From Sulfuricella sp. (lineage in GTDB: Bacteria; Pseudomonadota; Gammaproteobacteria; Burkholderiales; Sulfuricellaceae), in contig JAHFRP010000011.1 of NCBI GenBank assembly GCA_023266195.1, positions 59,754 to 123,753 on the forward strand: a stretch of 64,000 nt of DNA, written 5' to 3'. Positions 51,596-59,289 of the stretch are shown piece by piece (positions within the stretch are counted from its first letter, which is position 1; the number at the start of each line of letters is the position of its first letter). Below the pieces are notes generated by a model. The model was not told where the DNA came from, ran no database searches, and saw only the letters and a program-made list of their open reading frames with translations. Made by a program: the position numbers and the translations under genes.

Positions 51596-52691
51596 AGTTG
51601 TTCACCTAACATCGGCACATTCCCGTTTCGATACCCGCATTTTCGTCAAACAATGCCGCAGTCTTGCGGGGCATGACTACAACGTCAGCCTTGTTGTTGC
51701 AGATGGCAAAGATGATGAGTTCAAAGATGGTGTAAAGATTTTCGATGTTGGGCAATTGCCTGGCCGCCTTAATCGCATGTTCAGAATGACGCAGCGCGTT
51801 TTTCAGAAGGCGGTTGCCCTTGATGCTGATGTCTATCACTTGCATGACCCTGAGCTTATTCCCATCGGTCTGAAGCTGAAGCACCTCGGAAAAAAAGTTA
51901 TTTTCGATTCGCACGAGGATGTGCCCACGCAACTCCTGAGTAAGCCCTATCTGGAGCCTGTGTTATTGCGAGCGTTGTCTGCCGCATTTTCGCTATTCGA
52001 GCGCCATGCTTGTCGGCGCTTTGACGGAATCATCGCGGCAACGCCATTCATTCGTGACAAATTTTTGGCAATCAACCCGCGCACTGTGGATATCAACAAT
52101 TTCCCCGTGATAGGGGAGTTGGATGCCACCGTGCCGTGGGCGGACAAGCACCAGGAGGTCTGCTACGTGGGCGGCATCGGCGTGATTCGGGGTGCCCGCG
52201 AAATTGTGCGTGCTTGCGAGTTCCTGCAATCAACTGTGCAGATTAATTTGGCCGGAAGTTTTTCCGAATCGCTTGTAGAAGCAGAAGTGAAGGCATCCCC
52301 TGGCTGGGAGAGGGTGAATGAGCTGGGTTATCTGGATCGTGCCGGGGTGCGTGATGTGTTGGGCCGTTCGGTGGCGGGATTGGTGACTTTGCATCCGGTT
52401 ATCAATTATCTGGATGCATTGCCGGTAAAGATGTTTGAATATATGGCCGCCGGTATTCCCGTCATCGCGTCGAATTTTCCCCTGTGGCGCGAGATTATCG
52501 AAGGTAATCAATGTGGGCTATGCGTGGACCCACTTGACCCAAAGACAATCGCTGGTGCGATCGATCGATTGGTGAACAACCCAGAACTGGCGCGCCGCAT
52601 GGGTGAGAATGGTCGGCGCGCAGTGATGGATAAATACAACTGGAGCATTGAAGAAGGGAAACTGCTCAGGTTCTATGAGGGTCTATTTTGA
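51585..52691 (+). CDS. Glycosyltransferase family 4
   Basis: It is 368 aa. Begins GCRVVHLTSAHSRFDTRIFVKQCRSLAGHDYNVSLVVADG, with VYHLHDPELIPIGLKLKHLGKKVIFDSHEDVP as the acceptor-side motif and VCYVGGIGVIRGAREIVRACE, ALPVKMFEYMAAGIPVIASNFP for the donor side. Different subgroup from the duplicated pair. Start ATG 51585 lies inside the preceding gene, and its end overlaps the next start (TTGA). Sugar specificity unknown. Confidence 0.9.
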   Translation: MGCRVVHLTSAHSRFDTRIFVKQCRSLAGHDYNVSLVVADGKDDEFKDGVKIFDVGQLPGRLNRMFRMTQRVFQKAVALDADVYHLHDPELIPIGLKLKHLGKKVIFDSHEDVPTQLLSKPYLEPVLLRALSAAFSLFERHACRRFDGIIAATPFIRDKFLAINPRTVDINNFPVIGELDATVPWADKHQEVCYVGGIGVIRGAREIVRACEFLQSTVQINLAGSFSESLVEAEVKASPGWERVNELGYLDRAGVRDVLGRSVAGLVTLHPVINYLDALPVKMFEYMAAGIPVIASNFPLWREIIEGNQCGLCVDPLDPKTIAGAIDRLVNNPELARRMGENGRRAVMDKYNWSIEEGKLLRFYEGLF

Positions 52692-54226
52692 GCCTGCCCT
52701 TGTTCACGGGTGCAAAATGGGCAAAAAGTAGCGCGTTCGCTGCGCTCTTACTAGTTCTTGTGCTTCCAATTTACGACGCTATGGCAGGCTCTGATGTGAC
52801 GTTTGAGTGTGGTGGTAGTGTCGAGTCCGAGGTCTGGAACCTATGGGATGGCAAGGTTAGCAGCTTTCTTAGTCAGACACTGTTGCAGGAGCGCTTGCTG
52901 AAACAAGGCGACGTGTATGCTCTTTATGACTTTCAAACGTACACGCATAACATGGTGGCCATGGCACGCCGCTGTGAGCGAACAGACCGATTGCGAGATA
53001 TCTCAGCGCTGGTGGGCGTTGCGTACACGGCACTGGATTCAGGTTCGCTACTCTCTCCGGGGCGGCGCTGGGTTTGCCATGGCGGAAGCATTTGCAACGA
53101 CAGAAACAGACTGATTGATAACGAAGTGCAGCTTTGCAGCGTCCAATTTCTAGGAGTTGCATCTTCCATTGCCAATGCACTGGCATCATCTAAGACTGAG
53201 CTTGGTGACGGCGAAAGAGCTTTTGTCAGAAATACAACCCAGATTGTTATTGAGCATCTGTTGCGATGGTCGGATGATCAGGCGATTCGCTCCATTCAAA
53301 GGGCTAAGCTCGCGAGCTTTGAAGATGTCGAAGACGGCTCGTCCGCGTTGTTTTTTACTGACAAGCCCCTTTGGATGATCACAATCTACGCCGAGCTGGC
53401 TGGCATATTGCAGTCCAAAAATAAGCCCAGCCTGGAAGAGATATCACCCACGGATATGGCGAGATTGTCACGGCATTTGAGCGAGCTATTGCAGTTTATG
53501 CTAGCCAGAATCTCCTTACAGCACGATTCAAATGGCAGGCTTGGGAGCGCTGACCTGGCTGATGTCGATCGCGGTTATTGGAGGCTCTATGCCGACAATA
53601 AATACGCCGGATATGAGAAGGCCGAAAAACCGGTGGTGTGCGCACCTTTGTCGACCGACAAAGCCAGGTTCAATCAGGATGTTCGTGTACCTGCTGTCCA
53701 TGAATTCGTGCGGGAAAGTATCGGTTGGGACATCAGCCATGCTAGGCGGCTGGTACACGCGTTGGATGCGCTGGAGCGAAACCGGCAGGCTCTAAAGGAT
53801 GTTTTTCATTTGCGGGACGGGCAACTGTTGCCTGTTGATATTACGAATGCATTTGCCAATACTCTTGTTGCCCGTGTCTGGAACGGCGATGAAGCACAAC
53901 CTTTATTCGCCAATTACTGGAGCGGTGCAAATGGATGGTATCGGGTTGCCTATGACAATGGGACGGGGGCGTGCCAGGAAGGATATCCGCCATTCGGTTT
54001 GACGGATTCATTTCTTACAGGTGGTTACATTGCCTGGACCAGGTATCAGCCCAGCATCGGCTCGCTTGGTCAGCGGTTCTACGAGCTGATTGACAGCACC
54101 AAGACCGGCGATGCTACATTTGTAGCTAAGTATTACGCAGGATTCGGTAAGTCGGCGAACGCACAAAACAGGACGCTCTCACGACTGATGTTTTTACCTT
54201 CTCTCGTTGGGGTTGTAACACAATGA
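52688..54226 (+). CDS. Exported protein of unknown function in glycan locus
   Basis: It is 512 aa from TTG 52688, overlapping the upstream stop. A hydrophobic segment (SSAFAALLLVLVLPIYDAMA) at about residues 14-33 is a probable signal peptide or anchor. The rest is soluble, mainly helical, rich in Trp, Tyr, Arg and Asp, with conserved-looking stretches YWRLYADNKYAGYEK and NYWSGANGWYRVAYDNGTGACQEGYPPFGLTDSFLTGGYIAWTRYQP. An alpha/alpha-barrel glycan-active enzyme such as a lyase or epimerase is conceivable, but I recognise no family. Coupled to wbpI by ATGA. Confidence 0.75.
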   Translation: MSLPLFTGAKWAKSSAFAALLLVLVLPIYDAMAGSDVTFECGGSVESEVWNLWDGKVSSFLSQTLLQERLLKQGDVYALYDFQTYTHNMVAMARRCERTDRLRDISALVGVAYTALDSGSLLSPGRRWVCHGGSICNDRNRLIDNEVQLCSVQFLGVASSIANALASSKTELGDGERAFVRNTTQIVIEHLLRWSDDQAIRSIQRAKLASFEDVEDGSSALFFTDKPLWMITIYAELAGILQSKNKPSLEEISPTDMARLSRHLSELLQFMLARISLQHDSNGRLGSADLADVDRGYWRLYADNKYAGYEKAEKPVVCAPLSTDKARFNQDVRVPAVHEFVRESIGWDISHARRLVHALDALERNRQALKDVFHLRDGQLLPVDITNAFANTLVARVWNGDEAQPLFANYWSGANGWYRVAYDNGTGACQEGYPPFGLTDSFLTGGYIAWTRYQPSIGSLGQRFYELIDSTKTGDATFVAKYYAGFGKSANAQNRTLSRLMFLPSLVGVVTQ

Positions 54227-55328
54227 AATCTATCCTCACCGTCCTTGGCGCACGTCCGCAGTTCATCAAAGCCAGCGTCGTCTCCGCGGCGTTGCTGCTT
54301 CCAATCAACTCAAGGAAATTGTCGTCCACACCGGCCAGCATTTCGATGCCAACATGTCGGATGTGTTTTTTTCTGAATTGGGCATGGCGCAGCCTGCGTA
54401 TCACCTCGATATTCACGGTGGTGGTCATGGCGAGATGACCGGGCGCATGCTGAGCGAAATTGAAAAGGTGCTCCTGGCCGAAAAGCCGGATGCCGTGCTG
54501 GTGTATGGCGACACCAATTCCACCCTGGCAGGTGCGTTGGCGGCGGTCAAGCTGCATATCCCGGTGGCCCATGTGGAGGCGGGTTTGCGTTCGTTCAATA
54601 TGGCCATGCCGGAGGAGGTCAACCGCACCCTTACCGATCACGTGTCAAAATGGCTGTTTACCCCGACCGAGGTGGCCGCAGCGCACTTGCAGCACGAGGG
54701 AATAGAAGCTGGCAAAGTCGTGCCTGTCGGCGATGTGATGTTTGATGTTGCTTTGCACCACGGGGCAAGGGTGAATGCTCAAGGTGGCGTCCTGGGCAAG
54801 CTGGGGGTGCGGAGCGGCATCAAGCCCGGTAACTATTGCCTGGCGACCGTTCACCGTGCGGAGAATACCGACCATCCTGCCAGGCTTTCGGCCATTGTTG
54901 ACGCATTCACCGCATTTGCCAAGGAAACGCCGGTGGTCTGGCCCCTGCACCCCCGAACGCGGGGCGTGCTGGCCGGGCAGGGCAAGCTGGATGCACTGGC
55001 GCAAAGCGTTATTCTGATCGACCCGGTGGGCTACCTGGATATGGTGCAACTGGAAAAACATGCCGCGTTGATAGCCACTGATTCTGGCGGTGTGCAGAAA
55101 GAAGCCTTCTTCTACCGTGTGCCTTGCGTCACCTTGCGGGATGAAACAGAATGGGTGGAGCTGGTAGAGGCGGGCTGGAACCGGCTGGCACCACCGATTG
55201 AGTCGGCAGCGGTATTGTCAGCCTTGCGGGCCCGCATCGGCGCCACAGGCGAAGACGTAACGCCTTATGGCATGGGCGACGCGGCAAAGCGGATTGTGGC
55301 TTGTCTCAAACAAGACTTGTGTGCATGA
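54223..55328 (+). pseudogene. wbpI: UDP-GlcNAc3NAcA 2-epimerase (WbpI/WecB family), frameshifted near N terminus
   Basis: Frame 1 gives MKSILTVLGARPQFIKASVVSAAL. At about 54294 the frame shifts and continues AASNQLKEIVVHTGQHFDANMSDVFFSELGM to the end at 55328. One missing G after TTG would restore a normal protein of about 368 aa. Otherwise all motifs are intact (VYGDTNSTLAGALAA, HVEAGLRSFNMAMPEEVNR, ATVHRAENTD, ATDSGGVQKEAFF, RDETEWVE). The enzyme would convert the GlcNAc3NAcA sugar to ManNAc3NAcA. ATG 54354 could start a truncated form lacking the first nucleotide-binding segment. Confidence 0.88.
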
Positions 55329-56560
55329 AGCAAGTCTGGATGCTCAATCACTACGCCCTTGAGCCAGGTGGCGCTGGCGGTACGCGTCATTTCAATTTGG
55401 CGGCGAACCTGCCCGCTTATGGCTGGCAAGCGACGATCATTGCGGCTAGTGTTGAACTCAATACCGGCAGGCAACGGCTTGAACCGGGCGAACATTGCCG
55501 GCTGGAGACCCACGCAGGCGTTCCCTTTCTCTGGATTCGCACGCCCGAGTATTCGGGTAACGGTGGCGGGCGCGTGATGAACATGCTTGCGTACACCTTT
55601 CGGGTGCTGTTGCCAAAATACACACGGGATTTGCCTAGGCCGGATGTTATCATCGGCTCGAGCGTACACCCTTTTGCAGCGCTGGCTGGCGCTGTCTTGG
55701 CTATTCGGTTTCGTGTTCCCTTTATATTCGAGGTCCGTGACCTGTGGCCGCAAACCCTGATTGATTTAGGGCGCTTGCGGGAACGAGGTCCGGTCACCTG
55801 GCTGCTTCGCCAACTTGAGCGATGGCTTTATCGCCGGGCTTCTCGCATAGTGGTATTACTACCTCGCGCAGTGGATTACATTGCCCCGCTCGGTATCCCT
55901 GCGGAGAACGTGGTTTGGGTTCCCAACGGCGTTGATTTGTCGGCATTCCCCATCACTGGGCCGCGCCTGCGGCAGAGCGACGATCCGTTCGTGCTGATGT
56001 ACTTCGGTGCGCATGGCCAGGCTAATGGCCTGGATAATGTGCTGCGTGCCATGAAACTGGTCTCGGAACGGGCGCCTCTAGGATCGATCAGGCTGCGGAT
56101 GGTCGGGGATGGCCCCTTGAAGCCAGAACTGATTAAGTTGGCGGGAAAACTTGGGTTGCGCGACGTATCTTTTGAGCCGCCCGTACCGAAAAGCGCTGTT
56201 CCCGCTTTAGCCGCGGAGGCCGATGCCTTCGTTATCGCAGTGCTGAATATTCCGCGTCTGTATAGGTATGGCATTAGTATGAATAAGCTATTCGACTACC
56301 TTGCGTCCTCTCGTCCCATAATTATCGCATCAAGTGCAGGGAATGATCCTATAGCAGAAGCGGGAGCAGGCATCACTATTCCTCCTGGTGAACCTGAGGC
56401 CCTTGCGCAGGCCATCCTTACGCTGATCCATCTTTCGGAGGAAGAGAGGCGCCATCTGGCTAGCCGCGGGCGCCGATATGTGGAAGAAAACCACAGCTTT
56501 GATCGATTGGCTGGCCGGCTGGCGGCGACACTTGATGCATGTGTTGGTGATGCCCGATGA
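55325..56560 (+). CDS. Glycosyltransferase family 4 (WbuB-like)
   Basis: It is 411 aa from ATG 55325, overlapping the epimerase stop (ATGA). Motifs: MLNHYALEPGGAGGTRHFNLAANL, FIFEVRDLWPQTLIDLG, WVPNGVDLSAFP, LMYFGAHGQANGLDNVLRAMK and NKLFDYLASSRPIIIASSAGNDPI. This is the WbuB/aminosugar-transferase type often encoded just before a PglC-like initiating transferase, as here. It probably adds the second sugar of the repeat unit. Confidence 0.9.
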   Translation: MKQVWMLNHYALEPGGAGGTRHFNLAANLPAYGWQATIIAASVELNTGRQRLEPGEHCRLETHAGVPFLWIRTPEYSGNGGGRVMNMLAYTFRVLLPKYTRDLPRPDVIIGSSVHPFAALAGAVLAIRFRVPFIFEVRDLWPQTLIDLGRLRERGPVTWLLRQLERWLYRRASRIVVLLPRAVDYIAPLGIPAENVVWVPNGVDLSAFPITGPRLRQSDDPFVLMYFGAHGQANGLDNVLRAMKLVSERAPLGSIRLRMVGDGPLKPELIKLAGKLGLRDVSFEPPVPKSAVPALAAEADAFVIAVLNIPRLYRYGISMNKLFDYLASSRPIIIASSAGNDPIAEAGAGITIPPGEPEALAQAILTLIHLSEEERRHLASRGRRYVEENHSFDRLAGRLAATLDACVGDAR

Positions 56561-57162
56561 AGCGCCTTTTCGATATTCTCGGGGCTGCGCTGGCCTTGTT
56601 GCTTCTAAGTATCCCGTTTCTGCTACTGATAGGGCAGGTGCGCCGCAAGCTGGGTAGTCCGGTGTTATTCCGCCAGACGCGGCCGGGTCGCCATGGCCAA
56701 CCGTTCCAGATGGTTAAGTTCCGCACCATGACGGATGCGCGTGGGCTCGATGGACAGTTGCTGCCAGATGCGGATCGCCTGACAGCCTTTGGCCGTTTTT
56801 TGCGGTCGAGCAGCCTGGACGAGTTGCCAGAGCTTTTGAATGTGCTCAAGGGTGATATGAGTCTGGTCGGCCCACGCCCGTTGCTGATGGAGTACTTGCC
56901 CCTGTACTCGTCCGAACAGGCGCGCCGCCACGAAATCCGACCCGGCATCACCGGATGGGCGCAGGTGAATGGCCGTAATGCGATTGGCTGGGAAGAGAAG
57001 TTCAAGCTGGACGTGTGGTATGTGGATAACCAGTCTTTGCGGCTGGATGTGAAAATTCTGTATTTGACCGTCAAGAAGGTGTTGCTGCGGGACGGTATTA
57101 GCGCGGCCGGCGAAGCAACGATGTCGAAATTTCGTGGCTCAGATAGATCGGAGGTGCATTAG
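56557..57162 (+). CDS. pglC: Initiating sugar-1-phosphate transferase (PglC-like)
   Basis: Monotopic phosphoglycosyltransferase that puts the first sugar phosphate on undecaprenyl phosphate. It is 201 aa, the short PglC form. One N-terminal re-entrant helix (KRLFDILGAALALLLLSIPFLLLI), then GSPVLFRQTRPGRHGQPFQMVKFRTM, the catalytic dyad region SSLDELPELLNVLKGDMSLVGPRPLLMEYL, and RPGITGWAQVNGRN. With pglD and pglE next to it, the donor is probably UDP-diNAcBac. Overlaps its neighbours by 4 bp and 1 bp. Confidence 0.94.
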   Translation: MKRLFDILGAALALLLLSIPFLLLIGQVRRKLGSPVLFRQTRPGRHGQPFQMVKFRTMTDARGLDGQLLPDADRLTAFGRFLRSSSLDELPELLNVLKGDMSLVGPRPLLMEYLPLYSSEQARRHEIRPGITGWAQVNGRNAIGWEEKFKLDVWYVDNQSLRLDVKILYLTVKKVLLRDGISAAGEATMSKFRGSDRSEVH

Positions 57163-57809
57163 TGGGTGCGCTTCTGATCCTCTGTGCCAGTGGGCATGGG
57201 AAGGTGGTTGCAGATGCCGCATTGGCGACAGGCCGGTGGGACGAGATTGTTTTTTTGGATGATGCGTGGCCGGAGAAAAAAGAAAATGGCCGTTGGGCTA
57301 TTAGCGGAAAGATCGAGAATCTGCCGGATTGGAGAGGGCGCTTGAAGGAGGCGGTTGTGGCGGTTGGCAACAATCGCTTGCGCTTGTCATTGCAACGCCG
57401 GCTTGTTGAAGCCGGGTTTGAGGTCGCAACGGTAATTCATCCATCGGCGCAGATCAGCCCGTTTGCTCAAATCGGTGCGGGCAGCGTGATTTTTTCAAAT
57501 GCGGTGGTTAATGTGGATGCCGAGATTGGCGAGGCGACAATTATCAATACGGCTGCGACTATTGACCACGATTGCAGATTGGGCTCGGCGGTTCATGTTT
57601 CTCCAGGTGTTCATCTGGCGGGCGCTGTTTCGGTGGGGGCGTATTCCTGGATCGGGATCGGCGGCGTGGTGCGCCAGATGATTTCCATAGGTTCGGATGT
57701 GGTTGTGGGCGCCGGTGCGGTCGTTGTGTCCGATGTGTCTGACGGTATGACAGTGGTGGGGGTGCCTGCTCGCCCGATAAGGGAAAACCGTGAGGTTTAC
57801 AAATGTTGA
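57162..57809 (+). CDS. pglD: Sugar O/N-acetyltransferase (PglD-like)
   Basis: It is 215 aa with a GTG start overlapping the preceding TAG. An N-terminal nucleotide-sugar-binding domain (LLILCASGHGKVVADAAL) is followed by left-handed beta-helix repeats and the catalytic histidine region NTAATIDHDCRLGSAVHVSPGVHLAGAVSVG. It ends with VVGVPARPIRENR. Expected to acetylate UDP-4-amino-sugar made by the adjacent aminotransferase. Confidence 0.93.
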   Translation: MGALLILCASGHGKVVADAALATGRWDEIVFLDDAWPEKKENGRWAISGKIENLPDWRGRLKEAVVAVGNNRLRLSLQRRLVEAGFEVATVIHPSAQISPFAQIGAGSVIFSNAVVNVDAEIGEATIINTAATIDHDCRLGSAVHVSPGVHLAGAVSVGAYSWIGIGGVVRQMISIGSDVVVGAGAVVVSDVSDGMTVVGVPARPIRENREVYKC

Positions 57810-58978
57810 ATACTGATTTTTCTCCCTGGCCATCCTTTAGCGAAGAAGAGGCTGATGCAACGCGTCGTGTCTTGCTTTCCAACAAGGTGAATTACTGGAC
57901 CGGCGATGAAGGGCGCGAATTCGAGAAAGAGTTCGCAGCCTGGGCTGGTTGCAAATACGCCATTGCGCTTGCGAATGGGACGGTGGCGATTGATCTGGCG
58001 CTTAAGGTTCTAGGCATAGGCGCGGGTGACGAAGTGGTCGTGACGCCGCGTACTTTTCTGGCATCCGTGAGCTGTATTGTCAACGCCGGGGCTATTCCAG
58101 TATTTGCCGACGTCGATCCGGATTCGCAGAATATTACCGCGGAAACGATACGTGCTGTTTTGACGCCGCGCACACGGGCGATTATCTGCGTTCACCTGGC
58201 GGGTTGGCCCTGCGAGATGGATGAGATCATGGCGCTGGCGCAGGAGCGGGATCTTTACGTGATCGAGGATTGCGCGCAGGCGCACGGCGCGAAATACAAG
58301 GGCCGTTCTGTTGGGTCGATCGGGCATGTGGGTGCGTGGTCTTTCTGCCAGGACAAGATTATGACCACGGGTGGTGAGGGCGGCATGCTGACCACAAATG
58401 ATGAGGATTTGTGGTCAAGAGCCTGGTCTTACAAGGATCACGGCAAATCGTGGAATGCCGTTTATAACCGTGAGCACCCGGCGGGTTTTCGGTGGCTGCA
58501 TGAGTCGTTCGGCACGAATTGGCGCTTGACGGAAATGCAATCGGCAATCGGCCGAATTCAGTTGCGGCGGATGGCCACCTGGCATCTGGCGCGGCTGCGG
58601 AACGCAGCAGCAATCCAGGTCGCTGCCCGTGCTTGCCCGGCGTTACGGGTGCCCGATGTGCCGAGTGATATTGAGCATGCCTGGTACAAATGCTATTTTT
58701 TTGTCCGCTCTGAAATGCTGCGTAACGATTGGAGCCGCGATCGGATTATTCAGGAAATCAATATGCGCGGTGTGCCTTGTTATTCGGGGTCGTGTTCGGA
58801 GGTGTACATGGAGAAGGCCTTTGATAATACGGGATGGCGTCCGAATGACAGGTTGCCTGTCGCGAAGATGCTGGGTGAGACGAGTTTGATGTTTTTGGTG
58901 CATCCGACGCTGACTGACGAAGAAATTGCAAAGACATGTGACATTGTCAGGGGTGTAATGGATGAGGCGAGCAAATGA
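57803..58978 (+). CDS. pglE: PLP-dependent sugar aminotransferase (PglE-like, DegT family)
   Basis: It is 391 aa. Motifs: FEKEFAAWAGCKYAIALANGTVAIDLALKVLGIGAGDEVVVTPRTFLAS, VIEDCAQAHGAKYKGRSVGSIGHVGAWSFCQDKIMTTGGEGGML with the Schiff-base Lys in CQDK. Aminates the 4-keto sugar made by the PglF-like dehydratase. It overlaps pglD by 7 bp. The terminal sugar pathway block pglC-pglD-pglE is closed by this gene. Confidence 0.92.
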   Translation: MLNTDFSPWPSFSEEEADATRRVLLSNKVNYWTGDEGREFEKEFAAWAGCKYAIALANGTVAIDLALKVLGIGAGDEVVVTPRTFLASVSCIVNAGAIPVFADVDPDSQNITAETIRAVLTPRTRAIICVHLAGWPCEMDEIMALAQERDLYVIEDCAQAHGAKYKGRSVGSIGHVGAWSFCQDKIMTTGGEGGMLTTNDEDLWSRAWSYKDHGKSWNAVYNREHPAGFRWLHESFGTNWRLTEMQSAIGRIQLRRMATWHLARLRNAAAIQVAARACPALRVPDVPSDIEHAWYKCYFFVRSEMLRNDWSRDRIIQEINMRGVPCYSGSCSEVYMEKAFDNTGWRPNDRLPVAKMLGETSLMFLVHPTLTDEEIAKTCDIVRGVMDEASK

Positions 58979-59289
58979 TCCCGCTTGCCTGTCTTTATGT
59001 TATCGTGCTGAAATCCGATTGGAGCGTGACTGGATATAGTCGTTGCATAGCACGTTCTAGATGGGTTTGGGGCTATGCACAGAAAAAATGCATGGTGTAA
59101 GGTATCTTCTCTAGGGGGCGGCCGATTAAGATTCTTTGGCGGGTCTGTTAAGCGTCAAGATTGAATCTTTCTTGGTGATGGCCACCAGGCTGGACTGGCG
59201 ACGGCGACCCGGATTTGTGTCTTGGCTTCGCTTTCCGAGATGCTGAAGAAATACTTGGCCCTTCATTTGGCTGAACACTAGTAAACTCA
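58979..59289. other. Gene-free gap before the PglF-like gene
   Basis: 311 bp without supported coding. AAGATTC (59128-59134) and GAATCTT (59163-59169) form a 7-bp inverted repeat with a 28-bp spacer. It probably contains the separate promoter of the next gene. Confidence 0.5.
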
